Below are positions 16,692 through 23,823 of a stretch of DNA of 32,053 nt, in pieces. A program made the position numbers and the translations under genes. The notes beneath the pieces are model-generated. The model had not been told where the DNA came from, ran no database searches, and saw nothing but the letters and a program-made list of their open reading frames with translations. The DNA comes from an uncultured Lactobacillus sp. (GTDB taxonomy: Bacteria; Bacillota; Bacilli; Lactobacillales; Lactobacillaceae), in NCBI GenBank assembly GCA_946477855.1, contig CAMKZU010000017.1:1-32053 (forward strand), given 5' to 3'. Every line of letters begins with the position of its first letter. The stretch's first letter is position 1.

Positions 16692-16728
16692 AAAAAAGCA
16701 CCATAACATCAATTTACGGCGCTTTTTA
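16692..16728 (-). terminator. Terminator of the TPR-like protein gene
   Basis: AAAAAGC / GCTTTTT stem with inner CC/GG pairs; on the minus strand a T-run follows. It lies downstream of the gene at 16756. Confidence 0.6.
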
Positions 16729-16755
16729 ATCATCACTTTTAAAGAAAAGGACTAA

Positions 16756-17619
16756 CTATGGCTTAAGATAATTCTCAACGTCTTTTCTAGTGATTTTGCT
16801 TGGCTTAGTGCGCCCAGATTTTCTATAGAGGTCGATTAAGTCTTGCGGACTCCATGACATTGAATCATAGCCGAATTTGCCTACGCGTTTACGCAATTGA
16901 GCAATCTGCTTGTTGGTAACAGTCTTGCCGTGTACTTTATGGTTACCCATTGCACCTGCGCCAGTCTTGCCGGCGTTACCGGTGTCTTGACCACTGCCGG
17001 AAATAGAATTGTAGCCTTGGCTGGAAGTGCCATTATTATTTTGTTTAGCTGCCTTCTGATTGGCTGCAAGCCCTTTTTCGGCTTTCTGCTTGTATTGGGT
17101 GTAATACTTGCCGTCAATATAAGGCAAGTCCAGTACTTTTTGGTATTGATCAGCCGCTTTAAGATATTGCTTAGCAACTTCTGCTTCAGTTGCCGCTAGA
17201 AAGATAGGTTGAATTTCATGTTCATAATTGTCTTGGACATCTTCAATAGTAGTTTTTAGTTTCTTACCTTGTTTAACTAAGACAGCATAACCATTAGCTT
17301 TGTTGATTACGCTGGTTGTTTTGCTTAATGCGTTATCATATTTACCCTTTTTAGTTGCACTAATTGCAGAAAGCATATTGTCAGATTGATTTTTGTAGGC
17401 TTTGGCTTGGTCAGTATTTTTGATCTTGAAAGCTTTAGCAAAAGCAGAGCTTGCTTCTGAGTAGTCCTTGTCTGCAACAGCGTTTTTACCGGTGGTCATT
17501 GCACTATTATAGGAAGCATTAACTTTATCACTATTTGATTTCTGGGTTGCGTAAAAAGCGCCACCAGCGATAGCGATAATTACTACTGCCACAATCGTAC
17601 CAATTGTCGTTTTTTTCAT
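16756..17619 (-). CDS. Membrane-anchored TPR-like secreted protein, 287 aa
   Basis: One N-terminal membrane segment (residues 5-25, KTTIGTIVAVVIIAIAGGAF) without a lipobox Cys suggests an anchor or uncleaved signal. Residues 35-185 are helical with repeated A/Y/K-rich units such as DYSEASSAFAKAFKI and QYLKAADQYQKVLDL, typical of TPR hairpins. Residues ~190-225 form a Gly/Ser/Asn linker. The last ~60 residues (KQIAQLRKRVGKFGYDSMSW, then SPQDLIDLYRKSGRT) form a separate basic helical domain I cannot name. It probably acts outside the membrane in protein-protein contacts. RBS GGAGG lies rather far (13 bases) from the ATG. Function unknown. Confidence 0.75.
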   Translation of the reverse strand: MKKTTIGTIVAVVIIAIAGGAFYATQKSNSDKVNASYNSAMTTGKNAVADKDYSEASSAFAKAFKIKNTDQAKAYKNQSDNMLSAISATKKGKYDNALSKTTSVINKANGYAVLVKQGKKLKTTIEDVQDNYEHEIQPIFLAATEAEVAKQYLKAADQYQKVLDLPYIDGKYYTQYKQKAEKGLAANQKAAKQNNNGTSSQGYNSISGSGQDTGNAGKTGAGAMGNHKVHGKTVTNKQIAQLRKRVGKFGYDSMSWSPQDLIDLYRKSGRTKPSKITRKDVENYLKP

Positions 17620-17826
17620 AATAGGAAATTATCCTCCTTACTAATACTTAGTTTAATTATAGATTGTTTAAGTAGATTTGACTACTTAATGGTGCTTTTC
17701 ACATAAGGGTAGAAAAATTTCTCCATAAAAAATGTTACATTTTACCATTTTAATTCGTTAGTAATAGTGTAAGACAGCTAGCGCGCGGGTTGATTACAAA
17801 AAAGCAGCAAAGAAAGGCAAATTAAG

Positions 17827-18048
17827 ATGAATTTTCAATTACTAGAACAATCAGTCCAATATACATTTTTAAATTCTAAATATGGTAGTGAGGGAATTAA
17901 GACGCGAGTTTTGAAGAACGTTAAAAAGGGTGCAGCAGCTGGTGGATTAGCAGAAGTTGGGTTGGCACTAGCCAAACTGCAACGCGATGAACTGGCTGCA
18001 GCCACTCTGGTGCAAAAGCAGGGCATTCCCTTAGATGATGAAGAATAA
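17827..18048 (+). CDS. Small DUF1659-like protein
   Basis: 73 aa, cytoplasmic. The pattern KTRVLKNVKKGAAAGGLAEV followed by GLALAKLQRDEL resembles DUF1659, whose members read 'K-T-Y-N-I-x(n)-A-L-x-L-Q'. It ends acidic (DDEE). The next gene resembles DUF2922, and the two families are commonly adjacent in Firmicutes, which supports both calls. RBS is a purine-rich AAAGAAAGG at a long distance. Role unknown. Confidence 0.65.
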   Translation: MNFQLLEQSVQYTFLNSKYGSEGIKTRVLKNVKKGAAAGGLAEVGLALAKLQRDELAAATLVQKQGIPLDDEE

Positions 18049-18087
18049 AAAATTGGCTAAGTAATATTCAAGATGGGAGAAAATAAT

Positions 18088-18336
18088 ATGGTAATAAAAA
18101 GCAAAACTTTACGATTAGTATTCTTAAATGGTGCAAACAAAAAGGTTAGTCTGTCTTTGCCCAATGCCGCTGATAACCTCGCGGCAACAGAAGTCAAAGC
18201 CGCAATGGCGGCGATAGCAAATGCCAATGTGTTTGCACAAGAAGGGGTGGATCTCTATCAAACTCCACAATCTGCTTCATACGTTGAACGAACTGTCACT
18301 AGTTTGTTTGATGATACTGCGGCTCAGCCAATGTAA
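18088..18336 (+). CDS. DUF2922-family protein
   Basis: 82 aa, cytoplasmic. KTLRLVFLNGANKKVSLSLP, then NLAATEVKAAMAAIANANVF match the DUF2922 pattern of a beta-hairpin followed by a helix with AMD/A-x-I...NVF. I chose the ATG at 18088 because GGGAG lies 8 bases upstream; an ATG at 18073 would put that site inside the gene. It follows the DUF1659-like gene by 39 bases and probably shares its transcript, which ends at 18418-18451. Function unknown. Confidence 0.75.
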   Translation: MVIKSKTLRLVFLNGANKKVSLSLPNAADNLAATEVKAAMAAIANANVFAQEGVDLYQTPQSASYVERTVTSLFDDTAAQPM

Positions 18337-18417
18337 TCTCCAGCTGTTGGAGCTAGTTAGCAGAATAATTGCTAAGATTAAGCAGATTTTTCGTTAAATG
18401 CCAGTATTTAAATGAAG

Positions 18418-18451
18418 AAATCACGTCTAAGAATAGTTAGGCGTGATTTTT
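18418..18451 (+). terminator. Terminator of the DUF pair
   Basis: AAATCACGTCTAA, a 6-nt loop, then TTAGGCGTGATTTTT: a 13-bp stem (one G-U) with T-run. A smaller hairpin CTCCA/TGGAG lies near 18341-18352. Confidence 0.85.
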
Positions 18452-18643
18452 ACTTTATTTCAAATTTTTTTGTTATTATTTTGTAAAATTTTATGTAAAA
18501 TAAAATATCTTTTTTAACCTGATTAAGATAAAAGAACATTGAATGTATTGCTGTAAAGCGGGTTTTTTACTACTGACAAAACCTAGATTTTGTTAGCAAT
18601 CTGTAAGCGTTTGTTACAAAACTATGTTAAATAACTGCTTGTC

Positions 18644-18672
18644 TTGCAATTTAGGCAAAAGGTAGGTACAAT
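18644..18672 (+). promoter_or_regulatory. S-layer gene promoter
   Basis: TTGCAA (18644-18649), 17-base spacer, TACAAT (18667-18672). Very AT-rich DNA (18456-18530) upstream could act as an UP-like element. Transcription would begin near 18679 and give a leader of about 188 bases. S-layer genes are among the most strongly expressed in these bacteria. Confidence 0.75.
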
Positions 18673-18678
18673 AAGAAA

Positions 18679-18866
18679 TGTGGTAAGTAATAGCTATGCT
18701 TCAGGTTCGAAGCCTGTACGCATGCGCGTTCTTCAGCTCGAAAGCTACCTCATAAGAGTTATAAACTTATGAATTCGGCTTGAAGGGTGTTGTAACAATG
18801 TAGGCTCATTACGACTGAACCTATAGCCTATTACTATTTTGTATATACACAAGGAGGAAAGACCAC
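18679..18866 (+). promoter_or_regulatory. Structured 5' leader of the S-layer mRNA
   Basis: The leader is closed by a long-range stem: GTAATAGCTAT (18687-18697) with ATAGCCTATTAC (18823-18834), 11 pairs and one bulged base. Inside it are CAGGTTCGAAGCCTG (18702-18716) and CATAAG...CTTATG (18751-18771). The closing stem ends before the strong AAGGAGGAAAG ribosome site, leaving it unpaired. Structured leaders that stabilise mRNA are known for slpA of L. acidophilus; the analogous role here is inferred. Confidence 0.7.
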
Positions 18867-20735
18867 ATGAAGAAAAATTTAAGAATTGTTAGTGCTGCTG
18901 CAGCTGCTTTATTAGCTGTTGCTCCAGTTGCTGCAACCGGTGTATCAACAGTATTTGCTGATACTAATGTTACTGTTGCTGGTGGTTCTAGTCAAAGTAC
19001 TACCAACACAGCCACTTTGAAGTTAACTGTAACTAATGCTCTTGCATTGGCCGATGGTGACTCAGCCACAAAGGCTGCTGCAAGTTTGTCAACCCCTGCT
19101 TTACCAGCAGGTGCTAATGTAACTGTATCACAAGCTAAGCTTTACAAGAAATCAGCTGGTATTACAGTAGCTAAAGGTGTTCCATCTAATGTGCCTGACA
19201 CAAATGAACCGTCTGTAAAAGCTGGCGAAACATATGTTGCTTTAGCTTATGTTACAATTACTGGCTTGAAGGCAGATACTGATTACCAAGTTAATGGTGA
19301 TGGTGATGCTAATAAAGTTCATTCAGATAAAACAGGAACTATTGCTAACTTTGCTGTATTGAGTGATTCATTTACTATTTCTAATTCTGCATTACTTGGT
19401 TCACCTTATGTTAGAGAACATGGTAAGACTGACGTTTTGACTTCTGGTTCATTCAACCTGACTTCAGCTCAATACAACGTTAAGGCTCTTGCTCAAGCTC
19501 TTACTGATAAAGATAACGGTAAATATGAACCTGCTGTAACTACAAATCAAGCAAATACAACTGATACAAATGGTAAAAATGCAACTGCTAGCTTTGTAGA
19601 TCCTGAAGCTGATGTTCGTGCTTCACTTAAAGCAGCTGGTATTACTACTAAAGGCACTAACGAAACCTTTGATAAACCAGCAGCTCCATTTGTAGTTACT
19701 TTGAACGTTGCTGCAACAAATGGTCAAAAGACCACTTTCCCTGTAACTGTTGATCCAAATGCGACTACTGCTGACAAGTCATTCCCAGTATTTACTTACT
19801 ATGTAAAAGGTGTAGCAACTTCATTCCCAGATTTTGATAAGAATGACAATACTGCATCTAAGACTATTGACGATGTAGATAGCCTTACATATAGTACAAC
19901 TGCAACTGATCTTGTTAACTTTAACTATGTTCCAGTTAATGGTGTAGTTGACACTGCTTCTATCAAGAAGGCTTTCAGTGCTCGTGTAAACTACGATAAC
20001 AAGAACGTATTGGATGTTAGCGTTGATGCTTCTAAAGTTAACACTAAAGTCGCTGGTAAATACCCAGTAGTTCTTAGTGCAACTAATGCTGAGAAGAAGA
20101 CTAGCAAACTAACATTCTTCTTAACTGTTGGTGTTAAGGGTGCTACTTACAAGACTGTTCAATCAGACGGCGATGTTCCAGTCTACAAGATTGACGGTAA
20201 CAACGTAACTGACTCAAAGACTACTGTTAAGAATGGTGACATCATTGCTGTCTTTGGTGAACCAATCAAGGTTGGCGAGAAGTCATACACTCGTATTAAC
20301 AGTGCTGACTCAGACCTTTACGTAGAAAGCAAGTATGTTGACGGTTCATTCAAACCTGCAGACAAGGTTAAGAAGACTGTTATGCACAACTCATACATCT
20401 ACGACAAGGATCACAAGCGTGTTGGTACTGACATGTTACGTGCTTACTCCACTGTTGAGGTAATCGGTGCAGCTACTAAGCTTGCTGACGGCAGCTTGGT
20501 TTACCAAATCGGTGACAACAAGTTCGTAATGGCTGACAACATTGACGGTACTTCACGTACATTGACTCACAATGCTTACGTATACAAGACCAGCAAGAAG
20601 CGTGCTGATGGCCGCGTATTGAAGGCTGGTACTAAGGTTACTACTTACGGTTCACCTTACACATTCAAGAATGGCAAGGCTTACTACCGTATCGGTGGTC
20701 CTAAGAAGCAATACGTTAAGGTTGCTAACTTTTAA
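18867..20735 (+). CDS. S-layer protein with C-terminal SLAP anchoring domain
   Basis: Secreted structural surface protein, 622 aa before processing. A classic signal peptide (KKNLRIVSAAAAALLAVAPV...STVFA) is likely cut before DTNVTV. Residues ~32-420 are the Thr/Ala/Val/Asn-rich assembly region. From ~425 three related units of about 60 residues follow; the last two are the SLAP cell-wall-binding repeats (VMHNSYIYDKDHKRVG..., LTHNAYVYKTSKKRADG..., ending YVKVANF). No Cys is present, as in other lactobacillar S-layer proteins. It is clearly longer than the ~440-aa SlpA of L. acidophilus. Codon use shifts from AT-ending to highly biased in the anchor part. Strong RBS, promoter, leader and terminator suggest heavy expression. 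It could be a minor S-layer-associated protein (SlpX-like) rather than the main lattice protein. Confidence 0.85.
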   Translation: MKKNLRIVSAAAAALLAVAPVAATGVSTVFADTNVTVAGGSSQSTTNTATLKLTVTNALALADGDSATKAAASLSTPALPAGANVTVSQAKLYKKSAGITVAKGVPSNVPDTNEPSVKAGETYVALAYVTITGLKADTDYQVNGDGDANKVHSDKTGTIANFAVLSDSFTISNSALLGSPYVREHGKTDVLTSGSFNLTSAQYNVKALAQALTDKDNGKYEPAVTTNQANTTDTNGKNATASFVDPEADVRASLKAAGITTKGTNETFDKPAAPFVVTLNVAATNGQKTTFPVTVDPNATTADKSFPVFTYYVKGVATSFPDFDKNDNTASKTIDDVDSLTYSTTATDLVNFNYVPVNGVVDTASIKKAFSARVNYDNKNVLDVSVDASKVNTKVAGKYPVVLSATNAEKKTSKLTFFLTVGVKGATYKTVQSDGDVPVYKIDGNNVTDSKTTVKNGDIIAVFGEPIKVGEKSYTRINSADSDLYVESKYVDGSFKPADKVKKTVMHNSYIYDKDHKRVGTDMLRAYSTVEVIGAATKLADGSLVYQIGDNKFVMADNIDGTSRTLTHNAYVYKTSKKRADGRVLKAGTKVTTYGSPYTFKNGKAYYRIGGPKKQYVKVANF

Positions 20736-20754
20736 TTAATTGTTTAATTAATTA

Positions 20755-20789
20755 CAAAAACGGAAACGAATAATTCGTTCCCGTTTTTT
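20755..20789 (+). terminator. S-layer gene terminator
   Basis: AAAAACGG-A-AACGAA, TAA loop, TTCGTT-C-CCGTTTTTT. A palindromic TTAATTAA...TTAATTAA precedes it at the stop codon. Confidence 0.9.
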
Positions 20790-20871
20790 GTTTACTCTTT
20801 TTCTTCTATGCAAGCGTTAACAATTCTAGTATAATTGTATTACTTAACTTTAATTGAAGGAGAAGTAAACA

Positions 20872-21711
20872 GTGATTAGTAAAGAAAGTGATATTTGGAA
20901 TTTACCGGCAAATAAGAAGTATCGTATTTGGTCGCAAAAACTGTTGCAAGAAAGAATAGAAGACAAAGAAGTAGTCAAGTATGTGGTTAACGATGATTGT
21001 TACTGTGTTAATCCTGCTACTATGGCTTTATATCAATTTCAAAAGCAGCCGCTCTTAGGCAAATATAAAAGTGTGATTTTTGATTGTCAGCAGGGCATAA
21101 TTCTAAGTTGTCGCAGTACAAAAGCCCACCTAACTTCATTCAGTCAAAGATGTTTATTTGCGGGCCTGGAATTTCAAAGAGAATTTGCCCGTCATATTAA
21201 CTTAGCGGGACACAATGTGATTGCGACCGGTCGTTTAGCTTATTTTTCCTTACGTAGCTATAATACGGGTAATATTGATTGGGTAGCATTACATAATATG
21301 GTTGGCTTCAAGACCTTGCGGAATAATGTCACCGCTTTTGAAACGCTCAAGCACAATCAGTTTAGTTATATCTTTACCTATGAAGATTGCAGCCGTCATA
21401 TTCCCCATAAAGTCAGCGACAGCTTATTTTTCAATCATGCCCTTTATCTTCTAAGTACTTCCCACTTAGAGCAAAATCTAGGTTGGCAGGTTAAAAGCTT
21501 CCAAGGTAAGTCCCTTATTGATCAAGCATCATACTTTCACCCTCACCAATCTCTTAAAGAGTTATCTCTTAAAACAGTAATGTCTGAATTGCTGGTTAAG
21601 AAGCACATTCGCTATGGGAATTATCTAGCAGACTACTATGAACTGCCCCAATTACTAGATGCGCATCACATTGCCTATGCGAATAGTACAAGACCTGACA
21701 CTTTGTTTTAA
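20872..21711 (+). CDS. ComK-like competence transcription factor candidate
   Basis: 279 aa, no signal peptide. The order of three segments recalls ComK: VNDDCYCVNPATMALYQF (about 39-56), RCLFAGLEFQREFARHINLA (about 93-112, like ComK's SCxxxGxSxxGRxxG) and AYFSLRSYNTGNIDWVALHN (about 124-143, like ComK's 'LFPTxSSxxxxCxWIxxxH'). It is longer than Bacillus ComK (192 aa), with about 85 additional C-terminal residues of unknown role. Starts at GTG with GAAGGAG nine bases upstream; -10 TATAAT at 20830-20835. A regulator of DNA-uptake genes is inferred from distant pattern only; it may be an unrelated conserved protein. Confidence 0.5.
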   Translation: MISKESDIWNLPANKKYRIWSQKLLQERIEDKEVVKYVVNDDCYCVNPATMALYQFQKQPLLGKYKSVIFDCQQGIILSCRSTKAHLTSFSQRCLFAGLEFQREFARHINLAGHNVIATGRLAYFSLRSYNTGNIDWVALHNMVGFKTLRNNVTAFETLKHNQFSYIFTYEDCSRHIPHKVSDSLFFNHALYLLSTSHLEQNLGWQVKSFQGKSLIDQASYFHPHQSLKELSLKTVMSELLVKKHIRYGNYLADYYELPQLLDAHHIAYANSTRPDTLF

Positions 21712-21717
21712 AAACAG

Positions 21718-21751
21718 TACACGAATTAGTTCACAATTCGTGTATTTTTTT
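21718..21751 (+). terminator. Terminator of the ComK-like gene
   Basis: TACACGAATT, 7-nt loop, AATTCGTGTA: a perfect 10-bp stem followed by TTTTTTT. Confidence 0.92.
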
Positions 21752-21904
21752 AATCTTTTTTTCACCCATGATTTCTCTTTAAATAAGCTATCAGTAGCTA
21801 GTATATTAAAAATTATAATAAGTATTAGATTAAAACAAGTGTAATTGAAATTAAGTTAAACTCTTGCTTTTTAATATTTGCCTTATCTTGCTAATCTAAA
21901 GGGG

Positions 21905-21918
21905 CACAAGCGCTTGTG
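21905..21918. promoter_or_regulatory. Palindromic operator candidate upstream of the sigma-like gene
   Basis: CACAAGCGCTTGTG is a perfect 14-bp palindrome 29 bases before the start codon. Its centre AAGCGCTT equals the catabolite-responsive element core, but the outer CA...TG replaces TG...CA. It may bind a dimeric regulator near the transcription start. Confidence 0.5.
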
Positions 21919-21947
21919 ACACATAAGAAAAAAGAGGATAGTCACAA

Positions 21948-22439
21948 ATGAAGATTAGTAAGGAAACTTTTTTAAGAGCATGGCAAAATCAAAAATTAGT
22001 AAGAGGCGCATTAAAGTCCGCGCATGTCAGATTGGACTATACTAATTATGAAGACTTTTTACTTGAAGGGATTATTGTTTACGCTGAAATGTTAACTAAA
22101 TTAACTGGCATGAACCAAATGGAAGTTGATCGCCTGAGTTTTCGCAAAATTATCTGGCATACCATTGATTTATTGCGTAAGGATAAACAAGTAGCTGAGT
22201 TGGAAGTACCAGCAGAAATTTCCGGGCAAATAGAGCAATTAAATAACTGGGATAATCAATTAATTCTTGCCCAAGAACTCACGGAAATGTCGCAATTAGA
22301 GCGGATGTTATTTTTTAATCATCTTATCGAAGGGCAGACAATTAGCGCTTTAGCCCAGCAAACTGGAATAAGTCGCGTGCAGCTGCAAAGATTGAAACAT
22401 AATCTATTAGCCCATTTGCGCGAGGTCTTAGAAAGGTAA
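21948..22439 (+). CDS. Sigma-70-like factor of the ComX/SigH type
   Basis: 163 aa, cytoplasmic. Residues ~20-60 (VRGALKSAHVRLDYTNYEDF, then LLEGIIVYAEML) resemble sigma region 2 and residues ~112-160 (LTEMSQLERMLFFNHLIEGQ, then TISALAQQTGISRVQLQRLKHNLL) form a region-4 helix-turn-helix. This is the minimal two-domain layout of ComX/SigH-like alternative sigma factors. RBS AGAGGA lies 10 bases before ATG. It follows the ComK-like gene after a strong terminator, so it is a separate unit. Competence control is plausible but unproven; similar sequences are also annotated as plain HTH proteins. Confidence 0.6.
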   Translation: MKISKETFLRAWQNQKLVRGALKSAHVRLDYTNYEDFLLEGIIVYAEMLTKLTGMNQMEVDRLSFRKIIWHTIDLLRKDKQVAELEVPAEISGQIEQLNNWDNQLILAQELTEMSQLERMLFFNHLIEGQTISALAQQTGISRVQLQRLKHNLLAHLREVLER

Positions 22440-22449
22440 GTTACTATTT

Positions 22450-22478
22450 GTAATATAAAACTATTAATATTACTTTTT
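22450..22478 (+). terminator. Weak terminator after the sigma-like gene
   Basis: GTAATAT / ATATTAC, perfect 7-bp AT stem with 10-nt loop followed by TTTTT. Read-through into the hydrolase genes is possible. Confidence 0.5.
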
Positions 22479-22500
22479 GACTACAAATAAGGAGAACCTA

Positions 22501-22529
22501 TTGTTAATACTTTAATTGCCCGATACAAT
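22501..22529 (+). promoter_or_regulatory. Promoter of the hydrolase pair
   Basis: TTGTTA (22501-22506), 17-base spacer, TACAAT (22524-22529), with RBS TAAGGAGGA before the gene at 22561. The -10 TACAAT is shared with the S-layer and adhesin promoters. Confidence 0.7.
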
Positions 22530-22560
22530 AAAGATGTCGGTTAAGGAGGAACTATTATTT

Positions 22561-23778
22561 ATGAACAAAAGACTAATCACTGGTATTACTGCCGCCATGC
22601 TTGGTGCAGCAGCAATAGTGCCGGTTACCAACAACCTAATTGCCAGTTCTCCAGCACGCGCTGAGAAAGTTTCTGCAGCTACCGCAGATGAAACCACATT
22701 TTTAAACACTGCCGTTAAACAGGCACAAAAAGTTTCTAAGAAATATGGTTTATATCCATCAGTTATGATTGCACAAGCAATTGTTGAATCTAACTGGGGG
22801 CAATCAGGTTTAGCTGTCAATGCCAACAATCTCTTCGGTATGAAGGCTGATGATAGTTGGCAGGGTGCCACATATTCTTCTAAAACTCGAGAAGAAGATA
22901 AGAACGGCAAGAGCTATTATGTTACTGCCAAATTCAGAAAATATGATACCTACCAAGACTCGTTTGATGACAACGGTAAAAAGCTGCGCTTAGGCGTGAC
23001 CTGGCAACCTGATCGCTACCAAGGAGCATGGCTCGAGAATGCCGCTTCTTATATGGATGCCACTAAGGCTTTGACAGGGACATACGCTACCGCTAATAAT
23101 TACAACACCATTTTAAATACTAGAATAACAAATTGTAACTTAACCCAATATGATCCTAGCGTTTCCACTACCAGCAAAACTTATATTGTCAAAAAAGCCG
23201 GCGCTACCTACGCTTGGCCAACTGACCACTCGGTATCCGCAAAGACGGATTCTGTAGCTAAAGGCGATGCTGTAACTGTTACTAAGACTATTACTTTTTA
23301 TAACGGTAAGAAGCGTTTGTATATTGCTGGTAAAGGCTGGGTCAACGACACCATTTTAAACATGGGCAGTGCCTTACCACCAGCTTCTCAAGCACCAAAA
23401 GGTGATAAGAAAGTCAACAAGACCTTGATGCACAACTCTTATGTTTATAATTCCAAGGGCAAGCGCGTCAAGAAAACTAAGGCGCTTAAAGTAGGAAATG
23501 GCGGCAAGGTAATTGCCACTTACGGCACCAAAACAATTAATGGTAAGAAATATTACCGCATTGGCGAAAACCAATATATTGCCAGTGGTAATATTGACGG
23601 TACAATGAGAATCCTGAAGCATAATGCCTTCATTTACAACGATTATGGCAATCGTGACAACTTGAAGGTGATGAAAAAAGGACAATCCGTTGCCACGTTT
23701 GGCAGTGCCATTACCATCTACGCCCAAAAGTATTATCGCATTGGGATTCACCAATATATTAAGAAAGGCAACTTTTAG
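22561..23778 (+). CDS. SLAP-anchored glucosaminidase (GH73 autolysin)
   Basis: Secreted peptidoglycan hydrolase, 405 aa. Signal peptide (NKRLITGITAAMLGAAAIVP...), likely cut after SSPARA. Residues ~45-190 are a GH73 N-acetylglucosaminidase domain: YPSVMIAQAIVESNWGQSGL with probable catalytic Glu76, NNLFGMK, TAKFRKYDTYQDSFDD and the AYATxxNY-type stretch TYATANNYNTI. Residues ~210-270 and ~285-405 are SLAP-like repeats (LMHNSYVYNSKGKRVK..., LKHNAFIYNDYGNRDN..., ending YIKKGNF), so it is held non-covalently at the wall. The start at 22561 follows AAGGAGG and gives a proper signal peptide; an earlier TTG at 22516 does not. It probably shares a transcript with the amidase 45 bases downstream. Confidence 0.9.
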   Translation: MNKRLITGITAAMLGAAAIVPVTNNLIASSPARAEKVSAATADETTFLNTAVKQAQKVSKKYGLYPSVMIAQAIVESNWGQSGLAVNANNLFGMKADDSWQGATYSSKTREEDKNGKSYYVTAKFRKYDTYQDSFDDNGKKLRLGVTWQPDRYQGAWLENAASYMDATKALTGTYATANNYNTILNTRITNCNLTQYDPSVSTTSKTYIVKKAGATYAWPTDHSVSAKTDSVAKGDAVTVTKTITFYNGKKRLYIAGKGWVNDTILNMGSALPPASQAPKGDKKVNKTLMHNSYVYNSKGKRVKKTKALKVGNGGKVIATYGTKTINGKKYYRIGENQYIASGNIDGTMRILKHNAFIYNDYGNRDNLKVMKKGQSVATFGSAITIYAQKYYRIGIHQYIKKGNF

Positions 23779-23823
23779 ACAAAGTCAGATTCTCGCACAC
23801 AGAAATAAGGAATGAAAAGTTAG

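Noticed and set aside
18702-18716. CAGGTTCGAAGCCTG looks like a tRNA T-arm
   Set aside because: No acceptor stem, D-arm or anticodon arm can be placed around it; it is a hairpin in the S-layer leader.
20736-20871. Second, inverted S-layer copy as in the slpA/slpB switch of L. acidophilus
   Set aside because: No inverted signal-peptide or leader sequence is found downstream of the gene in this window.
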